A stretch of DNA of 22,685 nt from Streptomyces roseochromogenus subsp. oscitans DS 12.976 (lineage in GTDB: Bacteria; Actinomycetota; Actinomycetes; Streptomycetales; Streptomycetaceae), in NCBI RefSeq assembly GCF_000497445.1, contig NZ_CM002285.1, forward strand, positions 7,857,409 through 7,880,093, given 5' to 3'. The notes beneath the pieces are model-generated. The model saw nothing but the letters and a program-made list of their open reading frames with translations. It had not been told where the DNA came from and searched no databases. Below, piece by piece: positions 1-7,371 of this stretch. How positions within the stretch are numbered: position 1 is the stretch's first letter; the number at the start of each line of letters is the position of its first letter. The position numbers and the translations under genes are program-made.

Positions 1-165
1 GCCCTGCGGGGACGTCTGCCCCGCCGCCGTCTGCTGCGGGGCCGCGCCGACCGCCGACGCCGCGGCCGGACCGGACGCCGGCTTCAGCGACAGCAGCAGT
101 ACGACACCGGACACGGTAGCGGCGGTGGCCAGCACGACCCGTCGAATGGGATGGCTCTTCCTCAT
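1..165 (-). CDS. FMN-binding domain protein, N-terminal part only (cut by window edge)
   Basis: Only the first 55 codons are present; the gene runs off the left edge. It starts with ATG at 165. The visible protein has a short basic N-terminus (MRKSHPIRR), a hydrophobic export or anchor segment at about residues 9-30, then an Ala/Ser/Gln/Pro-rich linker. Residues 9-31 (ending VLLLSLKP) closely match the FMN-binding protein encoded at 1647-2126, so this is its tandem paralogue. The FMN domain itself would lie outside the window. It begins 27 bases after the stop of the ferric-reductase-like gene upstream, so it is the fourth gene of a leftward operon. The role as a membrane-anchored extracytoplasmic flavoprotein is inferred from the paralogue. 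Confidence 0.75.
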   Translation of the reverse strand, partial: MRKSHPIRRVVLATAATVSGVVLLLSLKPASGPAAASAVGAAPQQTAAGQTSPQG

Positions 166-192
166 CAGTCCGTAACTCTCCGTTGCTCCCGC

Positions 193-1575
193 TCACATCT
201 CGAACGACTCGTGATGGATACGGCGGGCGGGGACCCCCGCACCCCGCAGCGCCTCGTACACCGACTGCGCGAACCCGGCCGGGCCGCACATGAAGACGTC
301 GTGCCGGTCGATGTCCGGGATCTTCCGCTGGAGGTTCTCCGCGGAGATGTCCGGCCGCTCGCCCTCCGGGCTGTTCACCGCGTACATCAGCCGGGCGCCC
401 CGCTCGTCGGCGATCTTCGCCAGCTCGTCCCACAGCGCCAGGTCCTGGGTGCTGTTGGCCCGGTAGAGCAGGGTGATGTCCCCGGCCGCGCCCGGCAGCG
501 TCTCGAACAGCGCCCGCATCGGCGTGATGCCCACCCCGCCCGCGACCAGCAGCACCTTGCCCCGGCTGCGGCGCTGCGCGGTCATCGCGCCGTACGGGCC
601 CTCGGCCCACACCCGGGTACCGGGCGTCAGCTCCCGCAGCCGGGCGCTGTGGTCGCCGATCGCCTTCACCGTGATCCGCAGCATGTCCGGGCGGGGCGCC
701 GCCGACAGCGAGTACGGGTGCGAGCTGAACCGCATCCCGGGCGCGAGGAACCGCCAGCGGAAGAACTGGCCCGCCTCCGCGCCCATCCGGTGCAGCTTCC
801 GCCCGCCGATCAGCACCGACACGATGCCCGGCGTCTCCTCGATCACCGCCTCCACCCGCATCCGGTGCTTGAGGTTCAGCCGGATCGGGGTGAGGATCCG
901 GTACCAGATCACCAGCGCGGTGACCGCGCCGTACAGGCCGTACCAGAAGGTCTTGGCGGCCGGCTCGACCGCGAAGTCGTTGCCCGTGGTGATCTGGTGC
1001 CAGAACGTCAGGAACACCGCCGCGTACGTCATCAGATGCACGTGGTACCAGGTGTCGTACGGCATCCTGCGGCGGATCCCGCCGATCGAGGTCAGCCCGA
1101 TCAGCACGAACAGGCCCGTGCCGATCGCCGCCTTGCCCACATCGGGCAGCTGGTCGATGGAGTCGATGGTCTGCTGGACGATGTCGCCGAGCGACTTGCC
1201 CGCCTGGAGCGCGTACCCCCACATGGTGAGGAAGACGTGAGCCACGATCAGGCAGAGCGTGTACCGGCCGCTCATCGCGTGCCAGCGGGCCACCCGGTCC
1301 GAGCCGACCCGCCGCTCCAGCGCCGGCACGCGTGCCATCTGGAGCACGACCAGCGCCATCAGATAGCCGGCCAGCAGGCCCGTGATCCGGCCCGCGTTGA
1401 GGATCTTGCCGTTGTCGTCGGCGATGGACGGTGTGTTGTGCCACCAGAGCCACAGCACGGCCGCCGCGCCCGCCCAGACGGCGAGCAGCAGCGGTACGGC
1501 CGGGCTGCGGCGCGGGCGGATGCGGCGCATCGTCTGTCGGCGGGCGGCACGTCCGCCTGCGAGCGTGGTGGTCAC
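193..1575 (-). CDS. Ferric-reductase-like transmembrane flavocytochrome (copy B)
   Basis: 460 aa. The N-terminal half is a multi-pass ferric-reductase-like domain with paired histidines suited to haem binding (H99 and H113; H180 and H193). The C-terminal half is a ferredoxin-NADP reductase module: flavin-binding HPYSLS (286-291), nucleotide-binding GGVGITP (346-352) and CGPAG (430-434). It probably passes electrons from NAD(P)H through FAD and haem across the membrane. I chose GTG at 1575 because a strong Shine-Dalgarno (GGAGGAACC) sits directly before it and the length then matches the paralogue at 2137-3489; an upstream extension to 1650 has no such support. It lies 71 bases after one FMN-binding gene and 27 before another, which suggests those exported flavoproteins accept the electrons. 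The physiological acceptor cannot be read from sequence. Confidence 0.88.
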   Translation of the reverse strand: MTTTLAGGRAARRQTMRRIRPRRSPAVPLLLAVWAGAAAVLWLWWHNTPSIADDNGKILNAGRITGLLAGYLMALVVLQMARVPALERRVGSDRVARWHAMSGRYTLCLIVAHVFLTMWGYALQAGKSLGDIVQQTIDSIDQLPDVGKAAIGTGLFVLIGLTSIGGIRRRMPYDTWYHVHLMTYAAVFLTFWHQITTGNDFAVEPAAKTFWYGLYGAVTALVIWYRILTPIRLNLKHRMRVEAVIEETPGIVSVLIGGRKLHRMGAEAGQFFRWRFLAPGMRFSSHPYSLSAAPRPDMLRITVKAIGDHSARLRELTPGTRVWAEGPYGAMTAQRRSRGKVLLVAGGVGITPMRALFETLPGAAGDITLLYRANSTQDLALWDELAKIADERGARLMYAVNSPEGERPDISAENLQRKIPDIDRHDVFMCGPAGFAQSVYEALRGAGVPARRIHHESFEM

Positions 1576-1646
1576 GGTTCCTCCGTGGGACTCGGCCCTT
1601 GGCCCACAGATACGTCCCGCGTGCGCTGAGTGTTCAGAGGCCCGCC

Positions 1647-2126
1647 TCACAGTCCCGCCGAGTCCAGCGCGGACTGCAGGGACTGCCGGTACCCGGTGCT
1701 GGTGTACGTGGCGCCCGACACCATGTCGACGTCCGCGCTCTGCGCCGCCAGCGCCTCGCGCCGCAGCTGGGGGAGCGCGTAGCTGTTGATCTCCTGGTCG
1801 CGCGGGTTGTCCTGCGGATACTGCACGGCCGTGACGTCCGTGAGCCTGCCGCTCTTGATCGTCACCCGCACCTGGACCGGGCCCCAGCGGGTCTGGACGG
1901 TGTCGCCGGTGACGGACTTGGAGACGCCCTTCGATCCGGAGGCGGAGCCGCTCGATCCGCTCGACGGGGCCGAACTGCTCGACACAGAAGGCGACTTGGT
2001 GCCGGCCGTGGCCAGCGCGGGGCTCGTGTGCGGCTTCAGCGACAGCAGCAGCACCATGCCGGAGACGGTCGCGGCACTCGCCAGCACGATGCGGCGCAGG
2101 GGACGGTTCTTCTTCAACGCGTGCAC
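1647..2126 (-). CDS. Exported FMN-binding domain protein (covalent FMN motif)
   Basis: 159 aa. A basic N-terminus is followed by a hydrophobic segment (about 12-30, signal or anchor), a Ser/Ala/Gly-rich linker (about 35-70) and an FMN_bind domain (about 75-157). The motif DMVSGATYTS (134-143) matches the site where ApbE transferases attach FMN to threonine in RnfG/NqrC-type proteins; T140 would be the modified residue. It probably works outside the membrane as an electron carrier for the flanking ferric-reductase-like proteins. The start is GTG at 2126, 10 bases after the upstream stop, with GAGG in front; an in-frame TTG three codons in has no ribosome site. No apbE gene is visible, so one would have to be left of the window or elsewhere. 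Confidence 0.87.
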   Translation of the reverse strand: MHALKKNRPLRRIVLASAATVSGMVLLLSLKPHTSPALATAGTKSPSVSSSSAPSSGSSGSASGSKGVSKSVTGDTVQTRWGPVQVRVTIKSGRLTDVTAVQYPQDNPRDQEINSYALPQLRREALAAQSADVDMVSGATYTSTGYRQSLQSALDSAGL

Positions 2127-2127
2127 G

Positions 2128-2141
2128 TGTGAGGCCTCACA
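2128..2141. repeat. 14-bp perfect palindrome at an operon junction
   Basis: TGTGAGGCCTCACA is its own reverse complement. It spans the stop codon of the upstream ferric-reductase-like gene and the ribosome site of the FMN-binding gene. It could be an operator or a small intercistronic hairpin. A related GAGGC-N2-GCCTC palindrome lies at the next gene junction (1637-1648). The function is not known. Confidence 0.5.
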
Positions 2142-3489
2142 ACTCGAACGACTCGTGGTGGATACGGCGGTCCGGCACCCCGGCCGCCCGCAGTGCCTCG
2201 TACATGTCCCCGGCGAAACCGTGCGGCCCGCACAGGTAGACGTCGTGGCCGGCGAGGCCGGGGAAGGTCGCGCGCAGCGACTGAGCCGAGATGTCCGGGC
2301 GCTCCCCGCCGGGCCCGTTCAGCGCGTACAGCACCTGCGCGCCGCGCCACCGGGCGATCGCCTCCAGCTCCTGGCCGAGCGCCAGGTCCTCGGCCCGGCG
2401 CGCCCGGTACAGCAGCGTGACCTCGCCGGGCAGCGTCTCGAACAGCGCCCGCAGCGGGGTGACACCGACGCCGGCCGCGATGAGCAGCGAGCGGTGCGCG
2501 GTGGCCCGGTCGGCCGTCAGCGAGCCGTACGGGCCCTCCGCCCACACCCGGGTGCCGGGCCTGAGCAGCGCCACGGCCGCACTGTGGTCGCCCAGCGCCT
2601 TGACGGTGATCCGCAGCCGGTCCGGGCGCGGCGGCGCCGACAGCGAGTACGGCGTCGACGTCCAGCCCATCCCCTCGCCGAGGAACCGCCAGCGGAAGAA
2701 CTGCCCCGGCCGCGCGCCCAGCTCCTCCAGGTGCCGCCCGTGTACGACGACCGAGTACACCCCCGGCGCCTCCTGGTGCACCGACTCCACGCGCAGCCGG
2801 TGGCGCCGGTTGAGGCGGACCGGGGCGAGGACCCGGAACCACAGCACCAGGGCCGCGACCCCCAGATACAGCGTGTACCAGACGGCGGTCGCCACCGGCT
2901 TGCCGTTGAACTCGTCGCCCAGCGTCAGCTGGTGGAAGAAGGCCAGGAAGACGGCCGCGTAGGTCAGCAGGTGGACGTAGTACCAGAACTCGTGGCTCGT
3001 ACGGCGCCGTACCGCGCGCATGGACGTGATGCCGACCGCGAAGAGGAGCACCGTGCCGGCGGTGGCCTTGAGCATGTCCGGGTAGTCCAGGACGACGGTT
3101 GCGGTCTCGTGCCAGAGCGAGGCCCGGTCCTGGGCGGCGTACCCGGTGAGGATCAGCACGATGTGCGCGACGAGGAGGCAGACCGTGTACCGGCCGGCCA
3201 TCGCGTGCCAGCGCGCCACCCGGTCCGAGCCGATCCGGGTCTCCAGCAGCGGCACCCGCGCCATCAGGGCGACCAGCACCGCACAGGCGTACCCGCACAG
3301 CAGCCCGGCGATCCGCCCGGCGCCGGTCAGCAGGCCGGCCGTACCGGCCACGGACCCGGTGTCCGCCCACCAGAGCGCGAGGACGGCCGCCGCCCCGGCC
3401 CACAGCACGGCCAGCACGGGCCCGGCCGGGGAGCGCCGTCCGGTCACGGGCACGGGCGGCGCCGCCCGTCTCGTCTCCACGGTGGTCAT
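2137..3489 (-). CDS. Ferric-reductase-like transmembrane flavocytochrome (copy A)
   Basis: 450 aa, the first gene of the leftward operon and a tandem paralogue of the gene at 193-1575. It has the same layout: a multi-pass haem domain with H95/H109 and H173/H186, flavin-binding PYSLS (280-284), nucleotide-binding AGVGVTP (339-345), CGPHG (420-424) and the shared ending RRIHHESFE. The likely role is transfer of NAD(P)H electrons across the membrane to the FMN-binding partner encoded 10 bases downstream. I chose ATG at 3489 because it matches the start region of the paralogue and has a purine-rich AGGGACGG before it; the frame stays open up to 3591 without a better signal. It is divergent from the two-component system at 3701, which may control it. 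Confidence 0.87.
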   Translation of the reverse strand: MTTVETRRAAPPVPVTGRRSPAGPVLAVLWAGAAAVLALWWADTGSVAGTAGLLTGAGRIAGLLCGYACAVLVALMARVPLLETRIGSDRVARWHAMAGRYTVCLLVAHIVLILTGYAAQDRASLWHETATVVLDYPDMLKATAGTVLLFAVGITSMRAVRRRTSHEFWYYVHLLTYAAVFLAFFHQLTLGDEFNGKPVATAVWYTLYLGVAALVLWFRVLAPVRLNRRHRLRVESVHQEAPGVYSVVVHGRHLEELGARPGQFFRWRFLGEGMGWTSTPYSLSAPPRPDRLRITVKALGDHSAAVALLRPGTRVWAEGPYGSLTADRATAHRSLLIAAGVGVTPLRALFETLPGEVTLLYRARRAEDLALGQELEAIARWRGAQVLYALNGPGGERPDISAQSLRATFPGLAGHDVYLCGPHGFAGDMYEALRAAGVPDRRIHHESFEL

Positions 3490-3700
3490 CGGTCGCCGTC
3501 CCTTCGTCCGTCGTGCCAGGCCACTGTGCGGGGCGAAGTTCTGAGCCACCTCTGAAAAGCCCCGCTGCCCGGCTGCCCCGCGAGCGGACACAGCGGGAAT
3601 GCGCAGCCGGCGCCGGGGGGACCGGTGAGCGCACTCACAGAAAACTCAGAGCGGAGGCGGTACGTCCCACCCGTCCGCCTGGGTGATGCTGGTAAGCGCG
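3490..3700. promoter_or_regulatory. Divergent regulatory region between redox operon and two-component system
   Basis: This 211-bp gap must hold the promoters for both directions. Visible elements are a TGTGA-N6-TCACA-like site at 3624-3639 (see separate entry), two ACTCA units 10 bp apart (3634-3638 and 3644-3648) and two TCTGA units 11 bp apart (3540-3544 and 3551-3555). Short direct repeats about one helical turn apart fit binding by an OmpR-family regulator such as the one encoded next door. I could not place -35/-10 boxes with confidence. Confidence 0.4.
3624..3639. promoter_or_regulatory. CRP/FNR-like inverted repeat
   Basis: GGTGAGCGCACTCACA matches the CRP-type pattern TGTGA-N6-TCACA at nine of ten conserved positions. 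The core GTGAG...CTCAC resembles the palindrome at 2128-2141 in the same operon. The identity of any regulator is inference. Confidence 0.4.
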
Positions 3701-4441
3701 ATGAACACCACCCGTGCCGGCCGCCCGGCCCTCACCCGACCCGACGGCACCCCGCTGCGCGTCCTGGTCGTCGATGACGACCCGGACCTCGCGGAAGTGC
3801 TCACCGGCGCCCTGCGCTACGAGGGCTGGGAGGTGCGAGCGGCAGGCGACGGCGCCTCGGCCGTGGCCGGCGCGCGCGAGCTGCTGCCCGACGCCGTCGT
3901 CCTGGACGTGATGCTCCCGGACACCGACGGCTTCGCCGTGCTGCGCCGGCTGCACGAGGTGAAGCCGGACGTCTGTGTGCTCTTCCTCACGGCCCGGGAC
4001 GCGGTCGAGGACCGGATCGCGGGCATCACGGCGGGCGGCGACGACTATGTCACCAAGCCCTTCAGCCTGGAGGAGGTCGTGGCCCGGCTGCGCGGTCTGC
4101 TGCGCCGGGCGGGCATGACCCGGCATCTGGAGGAGGGGCCACGGCTGACTGTGGGCGACCTGGCGATGGACGAGGAGGCCCGCGAGGTCACCCGGGCCGG
4201 TGACCTGATCGAACTCTCCCCCACGGAGTTCGAGCTCCTCCGCTTCCTGATGCGCAACCCGCGCCGCGTGCTCAGCAAGGCGCAGATCCTCGACCGGGTC
4301 TGGTCCTACGACTTCGGCGGCCGGGCCCATGTGGTCGAGCTGTACATCTCCTACCTGCGCAAGAAGATAGACGCGGGCCGCGAGCCCATGATCCACACGG
4401 TGCGCGGGTCGGGCTACGTCCTGAAGCCGGTGACCAGGTGA
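3701..4441 (+). CDS. OmpR-family DNA-binding response regulator
   Basis: 246 aa from ATG 3701. The receiver domain (about 19-130) has the acidic pocket D25-D27, phospho-acceptor D69 in LDVMLPD, T97 and K119. A winged-helix Trans_reg_C domain (about 148-243) has the ELSPTEFELL and HTVRGSGYVL blocks. It would be phosphorylated by the kinase encoded directly downstream, whose GTG start overlaps this stop by 4 bases, so the two are translationally coupled. In-frame GTG 3683 and ATG 3686 are alternative starts; I prefer 3701 because GGTAAG precedes it and the receiver domain needs nothing upstream. Being divergent from the flavocytochrome operon, it is a candidate regulator of it; that is inference. 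Confidence 0.92.
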   Translation: MNTTRAGRPALTRPDGTPLRVLVVDDDPDLAEVLTGALRYEGWEVRAAGDGASAVAGARELLPDAVVLDVMLPDTDGFAVLRRLHEVKPDVCVLFLTARDAVEDRIAGITAGGDDYVTKPFSLEEVVARLRGLLRRAGMTRHLEEGPRLTVGDLAMDEEAREVTRAGDLIELSPTEFELLRFLMRNPRRVLSKAQILDRVWSYDFGGRAHVVELYISYLRKKIDAGREPMIHTVRGSGYVLKPVTR

Positions 4442-5898
4442 CGTTCCTACGGCGGCTGCCCCGCCCTCGCACCCTGCGCGCCCGGCTCATCGCCGGTCTG
4501 GTCGTGCTCCTCGCGATCAGCTGTGCCGCGGTCGGCGTGGCGGCCGTCGTCGAGCTGAACGGCTTTCTCACCCGCCGGCTCGACCAGCAGCTCCAGCAGG
4601 CCGGTCCGGCCTTTCCGCAGAGCCTGGAGCACGGCACCTACAAGCCGTCGGACTATGACGGCGACGAGCACGGCGACACCCGCCGCCAGGCCGCCGAGAC
4701 GTTCGGCGCCCGCCTGCTGGGCGGCCAGGTCACCAGCGCGGCCGTGGTGCCAGCCAGCGACATTCAGGACCCCGGCATCACCCTGACCGCCACCGACCGC
4801 GCGGCCCTGGCCGGGCTTCCGGTGGACGGCGCGGGCCACACCGTGCGCCTGTCGAACCTGCGCGACTACCGGCTGATGGCGTGGCGCGGCAGGGACGGCG
4901 ACGTACTGATCACGGGGCTGCCGACGGAGCCGGTACGGGCCGCCGTGCAACGCCTCGAACTGGTCGCGGTGGTCGTCTTCGGCTTGGCCCTGACCGTCGC
5001 CGGTGTGGCCGGGGCGCTGTGGGTGCGCTGGTCGCTGCGCCCGCTGAGCCGCGTCGCCGCCACCGCCACCCGGGTCAGCGAGCTGCCACTGGCCAGCGGC
5101 GAGGTGGTGCTGCCGCCGCGCGCTCCGGACGCCGACCCGGGCGGCGAGGTCGGCCGGGTGGCGGCCGCCTTCAACCGCATGCTGGGCCATGTCGAGGACG
5201 CCCTGACCAAACGCCACGCCAGCGAGGAGCGGCTGCGCCGCTTCGCCGCCGACGCGAGCCACGAGCTGCGCACCCCGGTCGCCTCCGTGCGCGGTCACGC
5301 CGAGCTGGCCCTGCTCCACCCGGGCCCGGTGCCGCCGGAGGTGACCCGCGCCCTGGAACGCATCACGGCCGAGTCCGCCCGCATGGGCGAGATGGTCGAC
5401 GACCTGCTCCTGCTGGCCCGCCTCGACGCCGGCCGCCCCTTGGAGCGGCACCCCGTCGACCTGACCCACCTGGTGCTGGACGCGGTCACCGACGCCCGCG
5501 CCACCGGCCCCGACCACGGCTGGACGCTGGACCTGCCCGAGGACCCGGTGACGGTGCCGGGTGACGCCCATCGACTCCAACAGGTGTTGGCCAACCTGTT
5601 GGCCAACGCGCGTTTGCACACGCCCGTTGGCACCAAGGTGACGGTGACCCTGGAAGCTGGCACCGACTCGGTCCTCCTCTCCGTCCACGACGACGGCCCC
5701 GGTGTCCCCGAAGAGGTCCGGCCCACCGTCTTCGAACGCTTCACCCGAGCCGACCATCGCCGCCCCACCGGCACCTCGGGCTCCGGTGCGGGCCTGGGCC
5801 TGTCGATCGTGGCGGCGGTGACGGAGGCGCACGGGGGGAGCGTGGGCCTGGAGAGCAGACCGGGGACCACGACATTCAGGGTCACTTTGCCGACTTGA
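4438..5898 (+). CDS. Sensor histidine kinase (HAMP, HisKA, HATPase)
   Basis: 486 aa. TM1 is at about 15-38, followed by an extracytoplasmic sensor of about 135 residues, TM2 at about 174-198, HAMP at about 198-260, the dimerisation/phospho-acceptor helix with H275 in DASHELRTP, and an ATPase domain with the N box (N386, N390), HDDGPGVPE (G1) and GAGLGLSIV (G2). It is the partner of the response regulator at 3701; its GTG overlaps that gene's TGA. The signal is unknown; the sensor domain has no motif I recognise. At 5586-5607 a 12-bp unit with core GTTGGCCAAC occurs twice and encodes LAN-LLAN with TTG leucine codons that are unusual for this genome. The gene converges on the L,D-transpeptidase-like gene with a 12-base gap and no obvious terminator. 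Confidence 0.93.
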   Translation: MTFLRRLPRPRTLRARLIAGLVVLLAISCAAVGVAAVVELNGFLTRRLDQQLQQAGPAFPQSLEHGTYKPSDYDGDEHGDTRRQAAETFGARLLGGQVTSAAVVPASDIQDPGITLTATDRAALAGLPVDGAGHTVRLSNLRDYRLMAWRGRDGDVLITGLPTEPVRAAVQRLELVAVVVFGLALTVAGVAGALWVRWSLRPLSRVAATATRVSELPLASGEVVLPPRAPDADPGGEVGRVAAAFNRMLGHVEDALTKRHASEERLRRFAADASHELRTPVASVRGHAELALLHPGPVPPEVTRALERITAESARMGEMVDDLLLLARLDAGRPLERHPVDLTHLVLDAVTDARATGPDHGWTLDLPEDPVTVPGDAHRLQQVLANLLANARLHTPVGTKVTVTLEAGTDSVLLSVHDDGPGVPEEVRPTVFERFTRADHRRPTGTSGSGAGLGLSIVAAVTEAHGGSVGLESRPGTTTFRVTLPT

Positions 5899-5910
5899 GG
5901 GGGCAGCACA

Positions 5911-6615
5911 TCAATACCGGGTAAGGGCTGTGGCCCCGTCAACCGTCCCGATGGCAATGTGCGGGGACTTCTGCGGCTTGGCCCAGGAGAGAATCCGCCG
6001 CATCGCATCCTCCGGCACCGACACACAACCAGCCGTCGCCCCCCGCCCGTTGACATGCAGAAAGATCCCGGCGCCGAGCCCCCGAACGGGCTCGTCGTAG
6101 TTGAACCCGATGACAAGACCGTAGGCATACTGAGCGGTGTAAGAGATCAGATGCTCGGACTCGGACGCCCGGCAGTCGTCCGGCAGCGGTTCGGCCCACC
6201 GGTTGTACGACTGTGACGCGATGTCCTCGCACCACCACGAACTGTCCTTCACCGCAAGGTACTTGACGCTCGTTCCGCTCGGCGCCGCCTTGATCCCGAA
6301 GCCGAAGGGAAGGCCGTACAGCCCGGTCGGTGTCGTGTTCGTCCCCTGCTTCCGCGTGGCCCCCTCGACCAGCCCGTTCGCCCCGAACCGCGCCGGTGCG
6401 CCACCGGCCCGCACCCACCGTCCGTCCCGCAGGTCCCACCAGGTGAGGGTCCCCGACGTGGCGTCGGTGCGCGGCGCCTGAGCGGTGATCAGCTGGGTGC
6501 CGCCGCCGGTGTCCGCCATCCGCGCGGGCAGCGGCACGGTCCCGGGGTCCGGTGCGAGACCGAGCAGGGCGAGCGAGGACGCGGACACGAGGGCGAGCAC
6601 GACACCGGGGCGCAT
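5911..6615 (-). CDS. Secreted L,D-transpeptidase (YkuD)-like protein
   Basis: 234 aa. A hydrophobic signal segment (about 3-22) is followed by a mature part rich in W, G and T. The C-terminal half has the YkuD-type active-site layout: H187 in FLHVNG and C197 in ATAGCVSV, nine residues later. In this family the Cys forms an acyl-enzyme and makes 3-3 peptidoglycan cross-links or attaches proteins. The usual S-H-G-C is here T-A-G-C, so it is a divergent member, and transpeptidase activity is inferred. Extra cysteines (C129, C148) could form a disulphide outside the cell. It starts 3 bases after the stop of the PNPOx-family gene with only a weak ribosome site, so translation is probably coupled to that gene. 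Confidence 0.82.
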   Translation of the reverse strand: MRPGVVLALVSASSLALLGLAPDPGTVPLPARMADTGGGTQLITAQAPRTDATSGTLTWWDLRDGRWVRAGGAPARFGANGLVEGATRKQGTNTTPTGLYGLPFGFGIKAAPSGTSVKYLAVKDSSWWCEDIASQSYNRWAEPLPDDCRASESEHLISYTAQYAYGLVIGFNYDEPVRGLGAGIFLHVNGRGATAGCVSVPEDAMRRILSWAKPQKSPHIAIGTVDGATALTRY

Positions 6616-6618
6616 GGC

Positions 6619-7206
6619 TCAGACGGTAGACGGGGGAAGCGGCAACGGCAGCCCGGGTAGTCCGTCCAGGCTCGTCGCGATGTGCTCCTTCTTCGCGAAG
6701 TAGGCGCTCAGCGAGGCGTCGTCCTCACGCGCGAACCGCTTGCCGTGCAGCTCACGATCGCTCTCGTAGGCCATGTAGGGGACGGCGTACCCACAGCTGT
6801 CCCGGATCAGCTCCGCGTGTACGACGATGACCGCGCGCAGGCCGTGCACGCTCGGGTCGATGTCCGGGAAGTGAGCGAGCAGCTCCGTGAAGCGCGGGTC
6901 GTCCCGGAAGACGGGCTCGCCCCGGCCGTGCACGCGCACGATGTTCGGCGGGCCCTGAAAGGCGCACCACATCAGGGTGATCCGCCCGTTCTCCCTGAGG
7001 TGGGCGATGGTCTCGGCGTTGGACCCGGCGAAGTCCAGGTAGGCCACGGTCAGTTCGTCGAGTATGACGAAGGAGCCCTGGAGGCCCTTGGGGGAGAGAT
7101 TGACCGTGCCGTCGCCGGACAGCGGCGCGGTCGCGGTGAAGAAGAGGGGTTGCTCCTCGATGAACGTCCGGAGCCTGCCGTCGATGCGTTCGTAGCTCTT
7201 TCCCAT
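6619..7206 (-). CDS. Pyridoxamine 5'-phosphate oxidase-family (flavin/F420-type split-barrel) protein
   Basis: 195 aa from ATG 7206. The N-terminal half has the split beta-barrel pattern of putative PNPOx proteins: FFTATAPLSGDGTVNLSPKG (about 22-41), then a strand-rich core with LMWCAFQGPP and VRVHGRGEPV. Many relatives bind FMN or F420 and act as small oxidoreductases; others bind without known catalysis, and the cofactor cannot be settled here. The frame is open to 7320, but I chose 7206 because a promoter (7215-7243) ends about 8 bases upstream, so the transcript probably starts at or next to the ATG. It heads a two-gene unit with the L,D-transpeptidase-like gene, spaced by 3 bases. Confidence 0.85.
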   Translation of the reverse strand: MGKSYERIDGRLRTFIEEQPLFFTATAPLSGDGTVNLSPKGLQGSFVILDELTVAYLDFAGSNAETIAHLRENGRITLMWCAFQGPPNIVRVHGRGEPVFRDDPRFTELLAHFPDIDPSVHGLRAVIVVHAELIRDSCGYAVPYMAYESDRELHGKRFAREDDASLSAYFAKKEHIATSLDGLPGLPLPLPPSTV

Positions 7207-7214
7207 GTCCACCG

Positions 7215-7243
7215 AGTATCGACGCGATTCTTTCGGCTGTCTA
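7215..7243 (-). promoter_or_regulatory. Sigma-70-type promoter for the PNPOx/L,D-transpeptidase unit
   Basis: On the minus strand TAGACA (7243-7238) and GATACT (7220-7215) are separated by exactly 17 bp. A start about 7-8 bases past the -10 falls at or next to ATG 7206, which implies a leaderless or near-leaderless mRNA, common in actinobacteria. Confidence 0.55.
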
Positions 7244-7323
7244 AGGAATTCGCACACCGGCCCACCATCCGGACGCCCCGATCCGGACCCGTCCATCCGT
7301 CCGCCCGCATCCGGACTCACCGA

Positions 7324-7355
7324 GGCCGCCCCGGCCGGCGCTGGTCGGGGCGGCC
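7324..7355 (-). terminator. GC-rich hairpin terminator after the small secreted protein
   Basis: Perfect 10-bp arms GGCCGCCCCG (7324-7333) and CGGGGCGGCC (7346-7355) with a 12-base loop lie 16 bases past the stop of the leftward gene at 7372. There is no T-run, as is usual for Streptomyces terminators. Confidence 0.65.
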
Positions 7356-7371
7356 ACGACTGCCTGCTACC

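Noticed and set aside
151..1629. Long plus-strand open frame opposite the flavocytochrome
   Set aside because: Arg/Pro/His-rich shadow of the minus-strand gene; no ribosome site and no domain.
1786..3555. 589-codon plus-strand open frame
   Set aside because: Antisense shadow of the FMN-binding and flavocytochrome genes, caused by high GC.
2114..3634. Alternative 506-codon minus-strand frame over copy A
   Set aside because: Low-complexity Arg/Gly/Ala composition; the overlapping frame has all the flavocytochrome motifs.
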